A stretch of DNA of 39,251 nucleotides from a virus. The translations under genes and the position numbers were made by a program. How positions within the stretch are numbered: position 1 is the first letter of the stretch; each line of letters opens with the position of its first letter. This document shows positions 15,865 to 21,830 of the stretch, in pieces. The notes under the pieces were generated by a model, which saw only the letters and a list, made by a program, of their open reading frames with translations, made no database searches and was not told where the DNA came from. The stretch lies in the IMG/VR virus record IMGVR_UViG_3300010166_000001, positions 1 through 39,251 of that record; one strand, given 5' to 3'.

Positions 15865-16395
15865 TTACCTGTTTTGTGTTGATTTCCATCTATTAAATTC
15901 TATTCTTAATAAAACATCTTCTTTTAGTTTTTCTGGGTCAACCCCATATTTTCTTAAATGTTCAAAATCAAACATTTGATTAGTCGTGTGTCTTTTAATA
16001 TTGGGGGGAGAAACATAGCTGCTGTCTAAAGAGGGATGATAAGGACTGTCATAAGGGCATCTTCTTCCATGTTTTTCATCAGATTCTTTCATTTTTGTGG
16101 CTACTATCCTAACAGGGATAAATAGAATTCCTAAGCCGATTGCATGGACTACATATCTAAAAAGTCTATAGTTAGAAAATTCTTCTTCAAATGTAAATCT
16201 TTTCGAAGTTATGTCTTTTTCCCAATTAACTCTGTCTTTTAATGCATCAATGAAGTTTGCGGTGTTCTCTGGAAATGATATAAAAGGAATTATACGAGTG
16301 ATCTCAACAACAGTTTTTTTTGCCTTATTCTTCGTACTTAAATCATATGCAAAAGCCTCCGTGAATAAGTGCCTTCGCAAGCTTATGTCTGACAT
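15865..16395 (-). CDS. membrane-associated partner gene of the U-box protein, 176 aa
   Basis: ATG at 16395 follows a strong AAGGAG on the minus strand. The product has a hydrophobic helix near residues 83-98 (YVVHAIGLGILFIPVRIV), a central Ser/Pro/Tyr-rich stretch (CPYDSPYHPSLDSSY) and a charged C-terminus. No family was recognised. It ends two bases before the preferred start of the U-box gene, so the two form an operon. It may be a chaperone, second effector or membrane anchor; there is no direct evidence. Confidence 0.5.
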   Translation of the reverse strand: MSDISLRRHLFTEAFAYDLSTKNKAKKTVVEITRIIPFISFPENTANFIDALKDRVNWEKDITSKRFTFEEEFSNYRLFRYVVHAIGLGILFIPVRIVATKMKESDEKHGRRCPYDSPYHPSLDSSYVSPPNIKRHTTNQMFDFEHLRKYGVDPEKLKEDVLLRIEFNRWKSTQNR

Positions 16396-16466
16396 GCATT
16401 TCTCCTTGTTGCGTTATTTATTTTGTATATTTTAATTGGGATAAATTTACATTTATAATTTTTTTA
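16396..16466 (-). promoter_or_regulatory. A/T-rich leader of the U-box operon
   Basis: This 71-base gap is strongly A/T rich. On the minus strand TTGTGA (overlapping the end of the phosphoesterase gene) is followed after 17 bases by TAAATT, a weak main-sigma promoter candidate. AAGGAG precedes the ATG. The operon could thus be expressed independently of the upstream recombinase block. Confidence 0.35.
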
Positions 16467-16817
16467 TCACAATTTAATTCTAATAGGTTTATTCACTGGT
16501 TGATATCGTTCGTTTACATGAGATGCATTTACCATTGTAACGCCATATTTATTTCCAAAGTTTCTTCTTCCGAAAAAGACCTTTTCCTTTCCATAGGCTT
16601 CGTGAATATGACCAAACACATGCAATCTAGGTTTATATTGTCCTATGAAATCCAATAGTGAAAGACTACCTACTGCTCTGCCATCTATTGTTTTATCTAA
16701 AAAATCAAAAGGGGGGCTATGAGTAATTAAGATATCCGTATTTCGTGGAATCAATGCCCATTTATCATCTAACTCCTCCTCTGTGTCAATGGTGAAAGCT
16801 TTGCAATGAGGATTCAT
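16467..16817 (-). pseudogene. N-terminally truncated calcineurin-like metallophosphoesterase, 116 aa
   Basis: The readable part contains ILITHSPPFDFLD (His33) and LHVFGHIHEAYG (His70, His72), the last metal-binding motifs of metallophosphoesterases, close to the MPPED1/2-like family (family equivalent ...W..IP..TDILITHGPP). The first motifs DxH, GD and GNH(D/E) are absent. The in-frame codon just before the ATG is a stop, and upstream sequence belongs to a different small gene. Lacking about half the metal ligands, it is probably inactive or a remnant of a larger captured gene. Confidence 0.6.
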
Positions 16818-16887
16818 CTAAATAAATGTAGACACCTTCGGCTACATATCCAAATATCACTGCCCAAAATCCTGCTTTATTCTGCAT
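16786..16887 (-). CDS. 33-aa hydrophobic microprotein
   Basis: ATG at 16887 abuts the TAA of the upstream membrane coiled-coil gene. The product MQNKAGFWAVIFGYVAEGVY then IYLDESSLQSFHH has one hydrophobic stretch. It overlaps the phosphoesterase start by 32 bases. The pair (membrane coiled-coil gene followed by a ~30-aa membrane protein) repeats the arrangement at 8711-9063, which is the main reason to list it. Confidence 0.35.
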   Translation of the reverse strand: MQNKAGFWAVIFGYVAEGVYIYLDESSLQSFHH

Positions 16888-17172
16888 TTATTCTGCCTTT
16901 CTCATTTGGCTTGAATCCTTAATCATGCAGCAATCTTTAGAGGAAAAAGCTCCCTCTAATCGGCATAGTCTACGGTCAATGTCAGTTACTTTTTCGTCTA
17001 ACTTATCTATTCTATTGCTCAAGTTTTTTTCAACAGTGTCAATTCTATTGCCTAAATTTTTCTCTACTCCTTCAATTCTTGAGGTTAATGAATTCCACAT
17101 CAATAGCATCAATGTAAACATAAGGCTAAATCCAGCGCCCATAAACCATAAAACTAAATCTATTTTTTCCAT
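16888..17172 (-). CDS. membrane-anchored coiled-coil protein, 94 aa (paralogue of 8800-9063)
   Basis: ATG at 17172 follows TAGGTGAATT. Residues 5-26 (DLVLWFMGAGFSLMFTLMLLMW) form one membrane helix. The rest is a strong coiled coil with an 11-residue repeat (VEKNLGNRIDT, VEKNLSNRIDK) and DIDRRLCRLEGA. N-in, C-out topology would fit an i-spanin, but anchoring or sensing roles are equally open. It shares WN after the helix and RLC.LE near the end with the protein at 8800-9063. Confidence 0.55.
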   Translation of the reverse strand: MEKIDLVLWFMGAGFSLMFTLMLLMWNSLTSRIEGVEKNLGNRIDTVEKNLSNRIDKLDEKVTDIDRRLCRLEGAFSSKDCCMIKDSSQMRKAE

Positions 17173-17179
17173 AATTCAC

Positions 17180-17239
17180 CTATTCTTTATTGCTTATTCC
17201 CATGTAAATAATTACAGCTATTATAAATTCCCACCACAT
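17180..17239 (-). CDS. possible 19-aa membrane microprotein
   Basis: One base after the integrase stop, AGAGGT precedes ATG 17239, giving MWWEFIIAVIIYMGISNKE. One hydrophobic segment is visible. It is followed by a ribosome-binding site and the coiled-coil gene. Ribosome-binding site and spacing are good, but a 19-residue frame can arise by chance. Confidence 0.3.
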   Translation of the reverse strand: MWWEFIIAVIIYMGISNKE

Positions 17240-17240
17240 A

Positions 17241-18137
17241 TTAACCTCTCCGCGGGTGAAACTGCTGAAACATCTCTTGCATCTTTGTGCTCGACAAATG
17301 TGTATACCTCTGTGTGCTCGCAATTGAACTGTGCCCCAAAACCTCTTGTATCAATCGTAAGTCCGCACCCTGGTCAAGCAAGTGTGTAGCGCAAGCATGC
17401 CTCATCGTGTGTGTCGTAACATCCTCAACGCCTGCCTTTTTTGCATACGTCATTACAATCGCACACAATAATTGCCGTCTCAATGCTTTGCCCATCACTG
17501 TTTGAAACAATGGCTCCCGCTCGCGTCTTTTGGGCGCCTGCGCTACATATGCGCCTATCCATCGATGCGCTTCCGTAGTTATTGGCACTGTCCTTGTCTT
17601 GCTTCGCTTGCCACATGACACCAGAACGCTTGTCGGCCCCACATGATGCACTTCCAAAGCACATAGTTCGCTTGCTCTTAATCCTGATGAGTATAGTAGC
17701 TCAAGTATCGCTCTGTCTCGCAACCCCGATTCAGTCTCGACATTCGGTTGCTCTAGTATCCGTTGCACCTCATCAACTGTAGGAACTCTCGGCGCCTTTT
17801 GCATGTTCCTTGGCGGCGTGACATCTTCCGTTAGATCAAACTCAACGAGCTTGCTCTTGCGTAAGAACCTGCAATATGACCTGATCGACATGTAATACCG
17901 ATTGATGCTTGAGTCGCTCTTTCCTTCTTCCTTGCATTTACCTAAGTAGTTAACGACATGCACAGACTTTAGCCCGCTCAATCTCTTCACCTTGCACTCA
18001 CACAAGAACCCCATGAATTGTCGCACGTCGTATTGATATGCTTCTACTGTTGTCTTGCTTTTGCTTAAGGACAATTGCGCTACGAAACTACTTAGACTTT
18101 CTTGCATCCAGCTTAAAATCTGCGTCTGACTTTTCAT
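17241..18137 (-). CDS. tyrosine recombinase (XerC/D-like integrase), 298 aa
   Basis: Has an N-terminal SAM-like core-binding domain (residues ~10-95) and a catalytic domain with Arg154 (SSGLRASELCAL), His243 and Arg246 (HTMRHACATHLL), His269 (LGHSSIASTQ) and nucleophile Tyr278 (RYTHLSS). All catalytic residues are present. Length and motifs match XerC/XerD and phage integrases; chlamydial plasmids also carry such genes. It could integrate the genome, or resolve plasmid dimers together with the partition genes. It overlaps the small regulator upstream by 50 bases. An inverted repeat at 18472-18500 is a candidate target. Confidence 0.88.
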   Translation of the reverse strand: MKSQTQILSWMQESLSSFVAQLSLSKSKTTVEAYQYDVRQFMGFLCECKVKRLSGLKSVHVVNYLGKCKEEGKSDSSINRYYMSIRSYCRFLRKSKLVEFDLTEDVTPPRNMQKAPRVPTVDEVQRILEQPNVETESGLRDRAILELLYSSGLRASELCALEVHHVGPTSVLVSCGKRSKTRTVPITTEAHRWIGAYVAQAPKRREREPLFQTVMGKALRRQLLCAIVMTYAKKAGVEDVTTHTMRHACATHLLDQGADLRLIQEVLGHSSIASTQRYTHLSSTKMQEMFQQFHPRRG

Positions 18138-18306
18138 CTAATACCTGCCGATGTTTGTAATATGTTTTCTTGAGGTACTGGAAGTACTCTACTATTCCCT
18201 CTGTCTTTGTGATTCCTAAGTCTATGCATAATTTCGCGTACATATCGTGCAAATCTGCCGGTATCATTACGTTTAAAGCTTTCTTTCCCTGCTTTCTCTG
18301 TACCAT
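18088..18306 (-). CDS. small ribbon-helix-helix-like protein, 72 aa
   Basis: ATG at 18306 follows AGGGACAG. The product MVQRKQGKKALNVMIPADLH then DMYAKLCIDLGITKTEGIVEYFQYL shows a basic start, one strand (ALNVMIP) and two helices, as in CopG/Arc-type regulators. The C-terminus is charged. It overlaps the recombinase start, so it may regulate recombinase expression or act as a directionality factor. Assignment by pattern only. Confidence 0.5.
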   Translation of the reverse strand: MVQRKQGKKALNVMIPADLHDMYAKLCIDLGITKTEGIVEYFQYLKKTYYKHRQVLDEKSDADFKLDARKSK

Positions 18307-18448
18307 CTATCTGTCCCTCTAACCGTTTAATTTCGTCTTCAATCCTGCTCAAAACAATACAGGCTATTGCGTCCGTTCTTCTTTCGTCTCGCAGTTGCCC
18401 ATATCGTGTTTTCTCATTCTCTAATTGCAAGTATAGCAAGTTTTGCAT
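18134..18448 (-). CDS. hypothetical coiled-coil protein, 104 aa, overlapping the regulator
   Basis: ATG at 18448 has only weak TAGGT upstream. The first ~50 residues look protein-like (NEKTRYGQLRDERRTDAIAC and RIEDEIKRLEGQI, coiled coil). After 18306 it overlaps the ribbon-helix-helix gene in another frame for 173 bases, and residues there are Arg-rich and less convincing. It may be a real gene with a long overlap or one whose original stop was lost. Confidence 0.4.
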   Translation of the reverse strand: MQNLLYLQLENEKTRYGQLRDERRTDAIACIVLSRIEDEIKRLEGQIDGTEKAGKESFKRNDTGRFARYVREIMHRLRNHKDRGNSRVLPVPQENILQTSAGIR

Positions 18449-18471
18449 AATATATACCTATCTACATTTGT

Positions 18472-18500
18472 AAGCAATGCACCTCGTAAATGCACTGCTT
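18472..18500. repeat. inverted repeat upstream of the recombinase operon, candidate recombination site
   Basis: AAGCAATGCA (18472-18481) and TGCACTGCTT (18491-18500) are inverted arms matching at 9 of 10 positions around a 9-base spacer. Arms near 10-11 bases around a short spacer are the design of tyrosine-recombinase core sites. The site lies just upstream of the operon containing the recombinase. A simple hairpin terminator after the gene ending at 18544 is the alternative. Confidence 0.35.
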
Positions 18501-18543
18501 GTTTGTTTATATTGAGGGCTCGTTTCGTGGTGTTACGTGGCCC

Positions 18544-19014
18544 TTACTTTGAATACTTAATCGCACCTTCTAATGAACATACAATCCTATCTAGATCATA
18601 ATGAAAGTTTACGGTTTTTGTTTCCTTTATGAATTCAAGCATCTTTTTCAGCTTTTCAACATCCTTGTCTAGTGTATGAATCCTTTCAATGTACATGTTT
18701 TCGCACTCCTTCAGCTTGTATGTATTTAGCTCGTTAATAATGTATTCCCAAGTGATTTCTTTGTTGTAAGCTCTAATATTAATACCCTCTTGATGAGGTA
18801 GCAAATCTGAGGTAACCGACACCTTAGTAACTGACCCATCTTTACTCATCCATGCTCGCAAGTCTTTTTCTTTCAGCTTATCAATGAATCGCTTGTTAAC
18901 CTGTTTGTAATGGCTAAACTCCTTCACTGTCTCAAGGATAATAGCCTCGATTCTTTGTTTTTCTAAGATGTTTTGAAGCCCCTTTGTGAGGCTTTCTTTT
19001 GTTACTGAATCCAT
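18544..19014 (-). CDS. hypothetical coiled-coil protein, 156 aa
   Basis: ATG at 19014 sits one base after the upstream stop and behind AAAGGAG. The protein is helical and charged, with a likely coiled coil at about residues 105-130 (MYIERIHTLDKDVEKLKKML) and a beta-like middle (DGSVTKVSVTSDLLPHQEG). No membrane segment or known domain. It belongs to the minus operon that starts at 19463. Confidence 0.55.
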   Translation of the reverse strand: MDSVTKESLTKGLQNILEKQRIEAIILETVKEFSHYKQVNKRFIDKLKEKDLRAWMSKDGSVTKVSVTSDLLPHQEGINIRAYNKEITWEYIINELNTYKLKECENMYIERIHTLDKDVEKLKKMLEFIKETKTVNFHYDLDRIVCSLEGAIKYSK

Positions 19015-19015
19015 G

Positions 19016-19183
19016 TTATTCTCCTTTAATTCCGTAATTGCTTTTTAGTTCTTCTATTAAATCAATAGTAATATCGCTTGAGCCATGCAATACATTGAGA
19101 AAGATCTCTTGTGCGTCGCTAGCTGATATGTGCGAGTGAAAATCATCTTGTCGAAAGAATCTCATAAATTGTTCTCTATTCAT
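19016..19183 (-). CDS. small acidic protein, 55 aa
   Basis: ATG at 19183 follows AGGTGATTTAAC from the upstream gene end. Product MNREQFMRFFRQDDFHSHIS then ASDAQEIFLNVLHGSSDITI, mostly helical and acidic. Its stop is followed by C-ATG of the next gene, a coupled junction, and its own end supplies that gene's ribosome-binding site. Function unknown. Confidence 0.5.
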   Translation of the reverse strand: MNREQFMRFFRQDDFHSHISASDAQEIFLNVLHGSSDITIDLIEELKSNYGIKGE

Positions 19184-19184
19184 G

Positions 19185-19463
19185 TTAAATCACCTTTCTA
19201 TAGGTTAAAACCAGTCTTCTAGGTATTCCATGAGCTTCATGTGCAGGCCAGTATATTTCAGCTTCCCCTTGAGAATTGATTTCAAACTCCGTAGCTTTCG
19301 GGAAATCAAGCCATGTACCCTTTCCTTTCTCATCTTCTAAATAAACTTGAGTTGAATATGAGGCGCCTACTATTTTTAATACGTACTCACTCTCTTGAGC
19401 GTATTTTCTCATCCATTTAGTACCTACTTGCATTTCTCTTTTAAAATCAGCTAGTGTCTTCAT
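19185..19463 (-). CDS. hypothetical protein of a small phage family, 92 aa
   Basis: I prefer ATG 19463 (MKTLADFKREMQVGTKW...) because GAGG lies a few bases upstream; ATG 19475 adds four residues. The opening TLADFKR..QVGTKW, a mid-protein WLDFPKATEF and the ending RLVLTYRKV match a widespread small phage protein type known to me only as hypothetical. It heads the minus operon that runs towards the recombinase. No membrane segment or enzyme motif. Confidence 0.55.
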   Translation of the reverse strand: MKTLADFKREMQVGTKWMRKYAQESEYVLKIVGASYSTQVYLEDEKGKGTWLDFPKATEFEINSQGEAEIYWPAHEAHGIPRRLVLTYRKVI

Positions 19464-19491
19464 GTTAAACCTCATGTTTTGTTAGTTCCCT

Positions 19492-19582
19492 CGTTACCTG
19501 CTACAACCTGCTCGCTATTACACGAGACACAGGTAGACTAGTAACGATTCAAGCCTGTTAACTACTTCAGCTAACATGGCTT
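19492..19582. promoter_or_regulatory. highly structured divergent leader region
   Basis: Between the starts at 19463 (minus) and 19715 (plus) lie two hairpins. The first nests CGTTAC/GTAACG, CTAC/GTAG, CTG/CAG and CTCG/CGAG from 19492 to 19546. The second pairs AAGCCTGTTA with TAACATGGCTT (19551-19582, one extra base). Together they would form a ~90-nt structured leader on the minus transcript, or operator sites. No tRNA fold was found. Confidence 0.45.
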
Positions 19583-19608
19583 GTTAGGTATGTGAATGAC
19601 TATATCAT
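19581..19608 (+). promoter_or_regulatory. candidate promoter for the small-terminase gene
   Basis: TTGTTA (19581-19586), 16 bases, TATCAT (19603-19608) approximates a main-sigma promoter. It would leave a leader of about 100 bases before ATG 19715, which has a strong AAGGAGG. Nearby alternatives exist, such as TATAAG just upstream of the gene. Confidence 0.3.
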
Positions 19609-19714
19609 ATCACTACATTTGTTACTACATGAAATATATGGATTGATTGAAAATAGCAGTGTGGGTATTGTGTGGATAGACATTAAAATATAAGCTTTAC
19701 AAGGAGGTTTTGGG

Positions 19715-20137
19715 ATGAAAGGTAAAAAATTGACAGTCAAAGAGAGACAAGAGAAGCTTGAAGCTAGTAAAATTGAGAGACGCAAGATATTCAAGGAGCT
19801 CTGTGATCATGTGAGCAAGGGGTTGAGTATGGAATGCTTTGGTCCGCTTTCTGTCGTTTCTATTCGAGAGTACCTAAAAACCTATAAAGAAGAGTTTGTG
19901 CAGGAAGATTTGGACAATGCGATTCGCCAAGGTCGTGACTGGTGGGAGAACATCGGACGCAGCCAGGCTAACGGCTCTTGCTTAGGTAACTCTAGGACGT
20001 GGTACTATAACATGGCTAATCGATACGGCTGGCGTGAGAAGCTAGACATTGAAGCCGAACATAAAGGACAGGTTAATATCAATGTGGTTAGCTATGCATC
20101 GCAGAAGGCTCGAGAGAAGGATGTGAGCGATCATTAA
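19715..20137 (+). CDS. putative terminase small subunit, 140 aa
   Basis: ATG follows AAGGAGG. After a basic helical N-terminus comes a helix-turn-helix-like middle. The C-terminal part GRDWWENIGRSQANGSCLGN, SRTWYYNMANRYGWREKLDI and GQVNINVVSY is the pattern I know from phage small terminases and DNA-packaging proteins (W.eqgR......fn..W...mkNRfGWrdK). The small subunit recognises the packaging site and activates the large terminase. It is unusual that the large subunit lies 5.6 kb away behind regulator and plasmid genes. Confidence 0.65.
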   Translation: MKGKKLTVKERQEKLEASKIERRKIFKELCDHVSKGLSMECFGPLSVVSIREYLKTYKEEFVQEDLDNAIRQGRDWWENIGRSQANGSCLGNSRTWYYNMANRYGWREKLDIEAEHKGQVNINVVSYASQKAREKDVSDH

Positions 20138-20385
20138 CCATAATAACAATTATGAATACTATTGAATCAGTGTTTGGAAACAAGGAAAATCTAGGAGCGA
20201 ATGACCCCATTGCCCCCTATGGAGCGTACACCCTTAGGTTCAGGACCCCAGTGAAAATTTTTCCAATTCCCGGTTCTTTTTTTCCAATTCCCCTACACTT
20301 TTACCAAAGCTTATATAATTTCGTTTGTGCTCTCTTTCGTAAGTCCTTAACAATCAACAACTTACTATGTAACGAGATATAACTA
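20138..20385. other. non-coding stretch with two direct repeats
   Basis: I find no convincing gene here. TTTTTCCAATTCCC occurs at 20258-20271 and 20279-20292, exactly 21 bases apart (two helical turns), and a degenerate copy TTTTTCCAACTTCC lies at 21165-21178 after the Xre gene. Spacing on one DNA face suggests operator sites. A packaging site near the small-terminase gene is another possibility. Confidence 0.4.
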
Positions 20386-20535
20386 ATGAAAAACGAATGC
20401 CAACAGTTTCTAGAAACCTTGACGCAAGAAGATCTTCAGGCTCTTTGCACCACAGTTAGCGACCCAAACGAAACACTGAAAAGAGCTTTTGAGAATTACC
20501 ATGCGAGAAAACAAAGGAGCAATGATGTGCGGTGA
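20386..20535 (+). CDS. small hypothetical protein, 49 aa
   Basis: ATG at 20386 gives MKNECQQFLETLTQEDLQAL then CTTVSDPNETLKRAFENYHARK, a helical acidic-basic protein without membrane segment. It overlaps the following small gene, whose ribosome-binding site lies inside it. No close upstream ribosome-binding site is apparent. Function unknown. Confidence 0.4.
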   Translation: MKNECQQFLETLTQEDLQALCTTVSDPNETLKRAFENYHARKQRSNDVR

Positions 20536-20677
20536 ATGCAACTGGCCCCTAGATAAGGAATCGACGACATACTTCATGACAAAGATGACGCAAGAGGAGT
20601 TCTCTGAGCGCACCAAAGATGAAGCACCTGTCGAATATGAGTTCAACAAGATCACTCGAGGGGAGGTTAGGTTCTAA
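20522..20677 (+). CDS. small protein with a CxxC motif, 51 aa
   Basis: Two consecutive ATG codons (20522 and 20525) follow AAGGAG. The product MMCGECNWPLDKESTTYF... begins with a CxxC pair and continues polar and charged. A single CxxC could hold metal with other ligands or in a dimer. It overlaps the preceding 49-aa gene by 14 bases. Function unknown. Confidence 0.45.
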   Translation: MMCGECNWPLDKESTTYFMTKMTQEEFSERTKDEAPVEYEFNKITRGEVRF

Positions 20678-20721
20678 CTATTTTTCTTCCTTATATTCCG
20701 TTTCGCTCCATAGGTATCCAA

Positions 20722-20803
20722 AGAAAAACAAAAAAAAGAAAACCGATTGAAAGTAGGAACCGATCGCTCACTGAATTCGCGATTCAACCTACTTTCAATC
20801 GCT
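20722..20803 (-). ncRNA. candidate minus-strand small RNA: promoter, 14-bp hairpin, T-run
   Basis: On the minus strand a perfect TTGACA (20837-20832) is followed after 16 bases by TAAACT (20815-20810). A start near 20803 would begin right at a perfect 14-bp inverted repeat (20744-20757 with 20788-20801) extended by ATCGC/GCGAT. Long T-rich tracts follow the stem on that strand. This is a self-contained RNA unit of about 80 bases, in a 273-base gap without genes, divergent from the Xre promoter. Confidence 0.45.
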
Positions 20804-20895
20804 ATCGCTAGTTTATCATATTTTTATATCATGTCAAGATAATTTTTTAAATTGGCACTGATTTCGCGCTTGTTCCCGTGGATGTTTAGTTTAGT

Positions 20896-20904
20896 TGGTA
20901 TACT
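20896..20904 (+). promoter_or_regulatory. extended -10 promoter of the Xre regulator gene
   Basis: TGG-TATACT at 20896-20904 is an extended -10 element. Its expected start point near 20911 lies about 40 bases upstream of ATG 20951. No good -35 was found at the usual distance. The start codon has a poor ribosome-binding site, so expression is probably low. Confidence 0.4.
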
Positions 20905-20950
20905 TTAGACGCTATCACCTCCTGTTTTAGTCTTTTTCCCTGGAAAATCG

Positions 20951-21163
20951 ATGAAGAGAAATAGTTTGTTAAGAACCTTTGGACGTGCTATTCGAAATAG
21001 AAGAAATGAGCTCGGCGTTACTCAAATGAAATTAGCGGAACTCATTGGATGCTCCTTGCAACATATAGGAAATGTTGAGAGAGGAGAAACTAATACTTCG
21101 TTGCTTATGGTTTATAGGATCGCAAATACACTCAAAACTTGCGCCAAAGATCTACTTCCGTAA
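20951..21163 (+). CDS. Xre-family helix-turn-helix regulator, 70 aa
   Basis: The protein is essentially one Cro/C1-type HTH domain: FGRAIRNRRNELGVTQMKLA (helices 1-2), ELIGCSLQHIGNVERGETNT (recognition helix) and LLMVYRIANTLKTCAKDLLP. There is no dimerisation or cleavage domain. It lies between the candidate small RNA and the EUO homologue and is the best candidate for a phage maintenance repressor. Repeats at 20258, 20279 and 21165 are possible operators. Confidence 0.85.
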   Translation: MKRNSLLRTFGRAIRNRRNELGVTQMKLAELIGCSLQHIGNVERGETNTSLLMVYRIANTLKTCAKDLLP

Positions 21164-21293
21164 ATTTTTCCAACTTCCTGTAAATACCCTAACCCCTATA
21201 AGCTTTCTAAGTAATTTTGGGTGTACAGTCATTTTTTTGTTTTTATTCCCAAATGCAGATAAAAAACATATTAAACATTCCTAGGGAGGAGCT

Positions 21294-21710
21294 ATGAAAT
21301 CTTGTGTATCAGTCAGTGAAGCTGCAAAGATAAAAAAAGTAACCAGGCAGGCAATATACCTTGCGATTCGTTTGAAGAGGTTAAAAGCCTACAAACATGA
21401 TGAGAAGTGGCAAGTGTTTATGGCTGACTTAAAAGAATATGATTCCAAAAGATTTTCTAGAATTCATCATTCTAAGTTCAATGGTAAGCCCATTTTTGAC
21501 GAAACAAAAGGGTGTTTATCTATAGATGGAGCTGCTAAAAAGTTGGGTATTCATAAGCAAAAGCTATATTACGCAGCAAGAAAGGGGGTTTTGAAGGCAA
21601 CCAGAAAAAACTCAGCATGGGTTATTCAGGTTAAGGATCTTTTCGACTATCAAAGCAAACATTTAAAAAAAATAATTACCAAAAAGTCGCGTGCAGGGCA
21701 ACAAAAATAG
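21294..21710 (+). CDS. EUO-like chlamydial developmental repressor homologue, 138 aa
   Basis: ATG follows AGGGAGGAG. Two similar excisionase/MerR-type HTH units are visible: residues 4-50 (CVSVSEAAKIKKVTRQAIYL then AIRLKRLKAY) and 74-120 (CLSIDGAAKKLGIHKQKLYY then AARKGVLKATRKNSAWVIQV). A linker YDSKRFSRIHHSKFNGKPIF joins them. This order, with TRQAIY.AI, the K(R)(F/Y)SR..S..NG..(I/L)FD linker and KxYYA.R.G...R..AWVI, is what I remember of chlamydial EUO. Host EUO represses late genes so that bacteria stay in the dividing form. It is shorter at the C-terminus than host EUO. A late-type motif lies inverted directly behind it. Confidence 0.78.
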   Translation: MKSCVSVSEAAKIKKVTRQAIYLAIRLKRLKAYKHDEKWQVFMADLKEYDSKRFSRIHHSKFNGKPIFDETKGCLSIDGAAKKLGIHKQKLYYAARKGVLKATRKNSAWVIQVKDLFDYQSKHLKKIITKKSRAGQQK

Positions 21711-21714
21711 CTTT

Positions 21715-21735
21715 AATTCAAATTTAGACTTGTCA
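21715..21735 (-). promoter_or_regulatory. late-gene motif, copy 5 (inverted, behind the EUO-like gene)
   Basis: On the minus strand TGACAAGTC, six bases, then TGAATT matches the other four copies with identical spacing. It begins 5 bases after the EUO-like stop codon and points into that gene. If it starts transcription, the RNA would be antisense to the EUO-like mRNA. An A/T-rich run lies upstream of it, as for the other copies. Confidence 0.5.
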
Positions 21736-21830
21736 TATATGCGTTTTTTTAGCATTGTGAACTTGAACATGGAGATACAGGATGTTTTCTTATCTCCTAG
21801 GTAGGTTTTAGATAGCTTTTAATAGGTTAT

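Noticed and set aside
20152-20382. 76-codon plus frame in the gap after the small terminase
   Set aside because: No ribosome-binding site, and the frame is built across the TTTTTCCAATTCCC repeats (IFPIPGSFFPIP); better read as non-coding.
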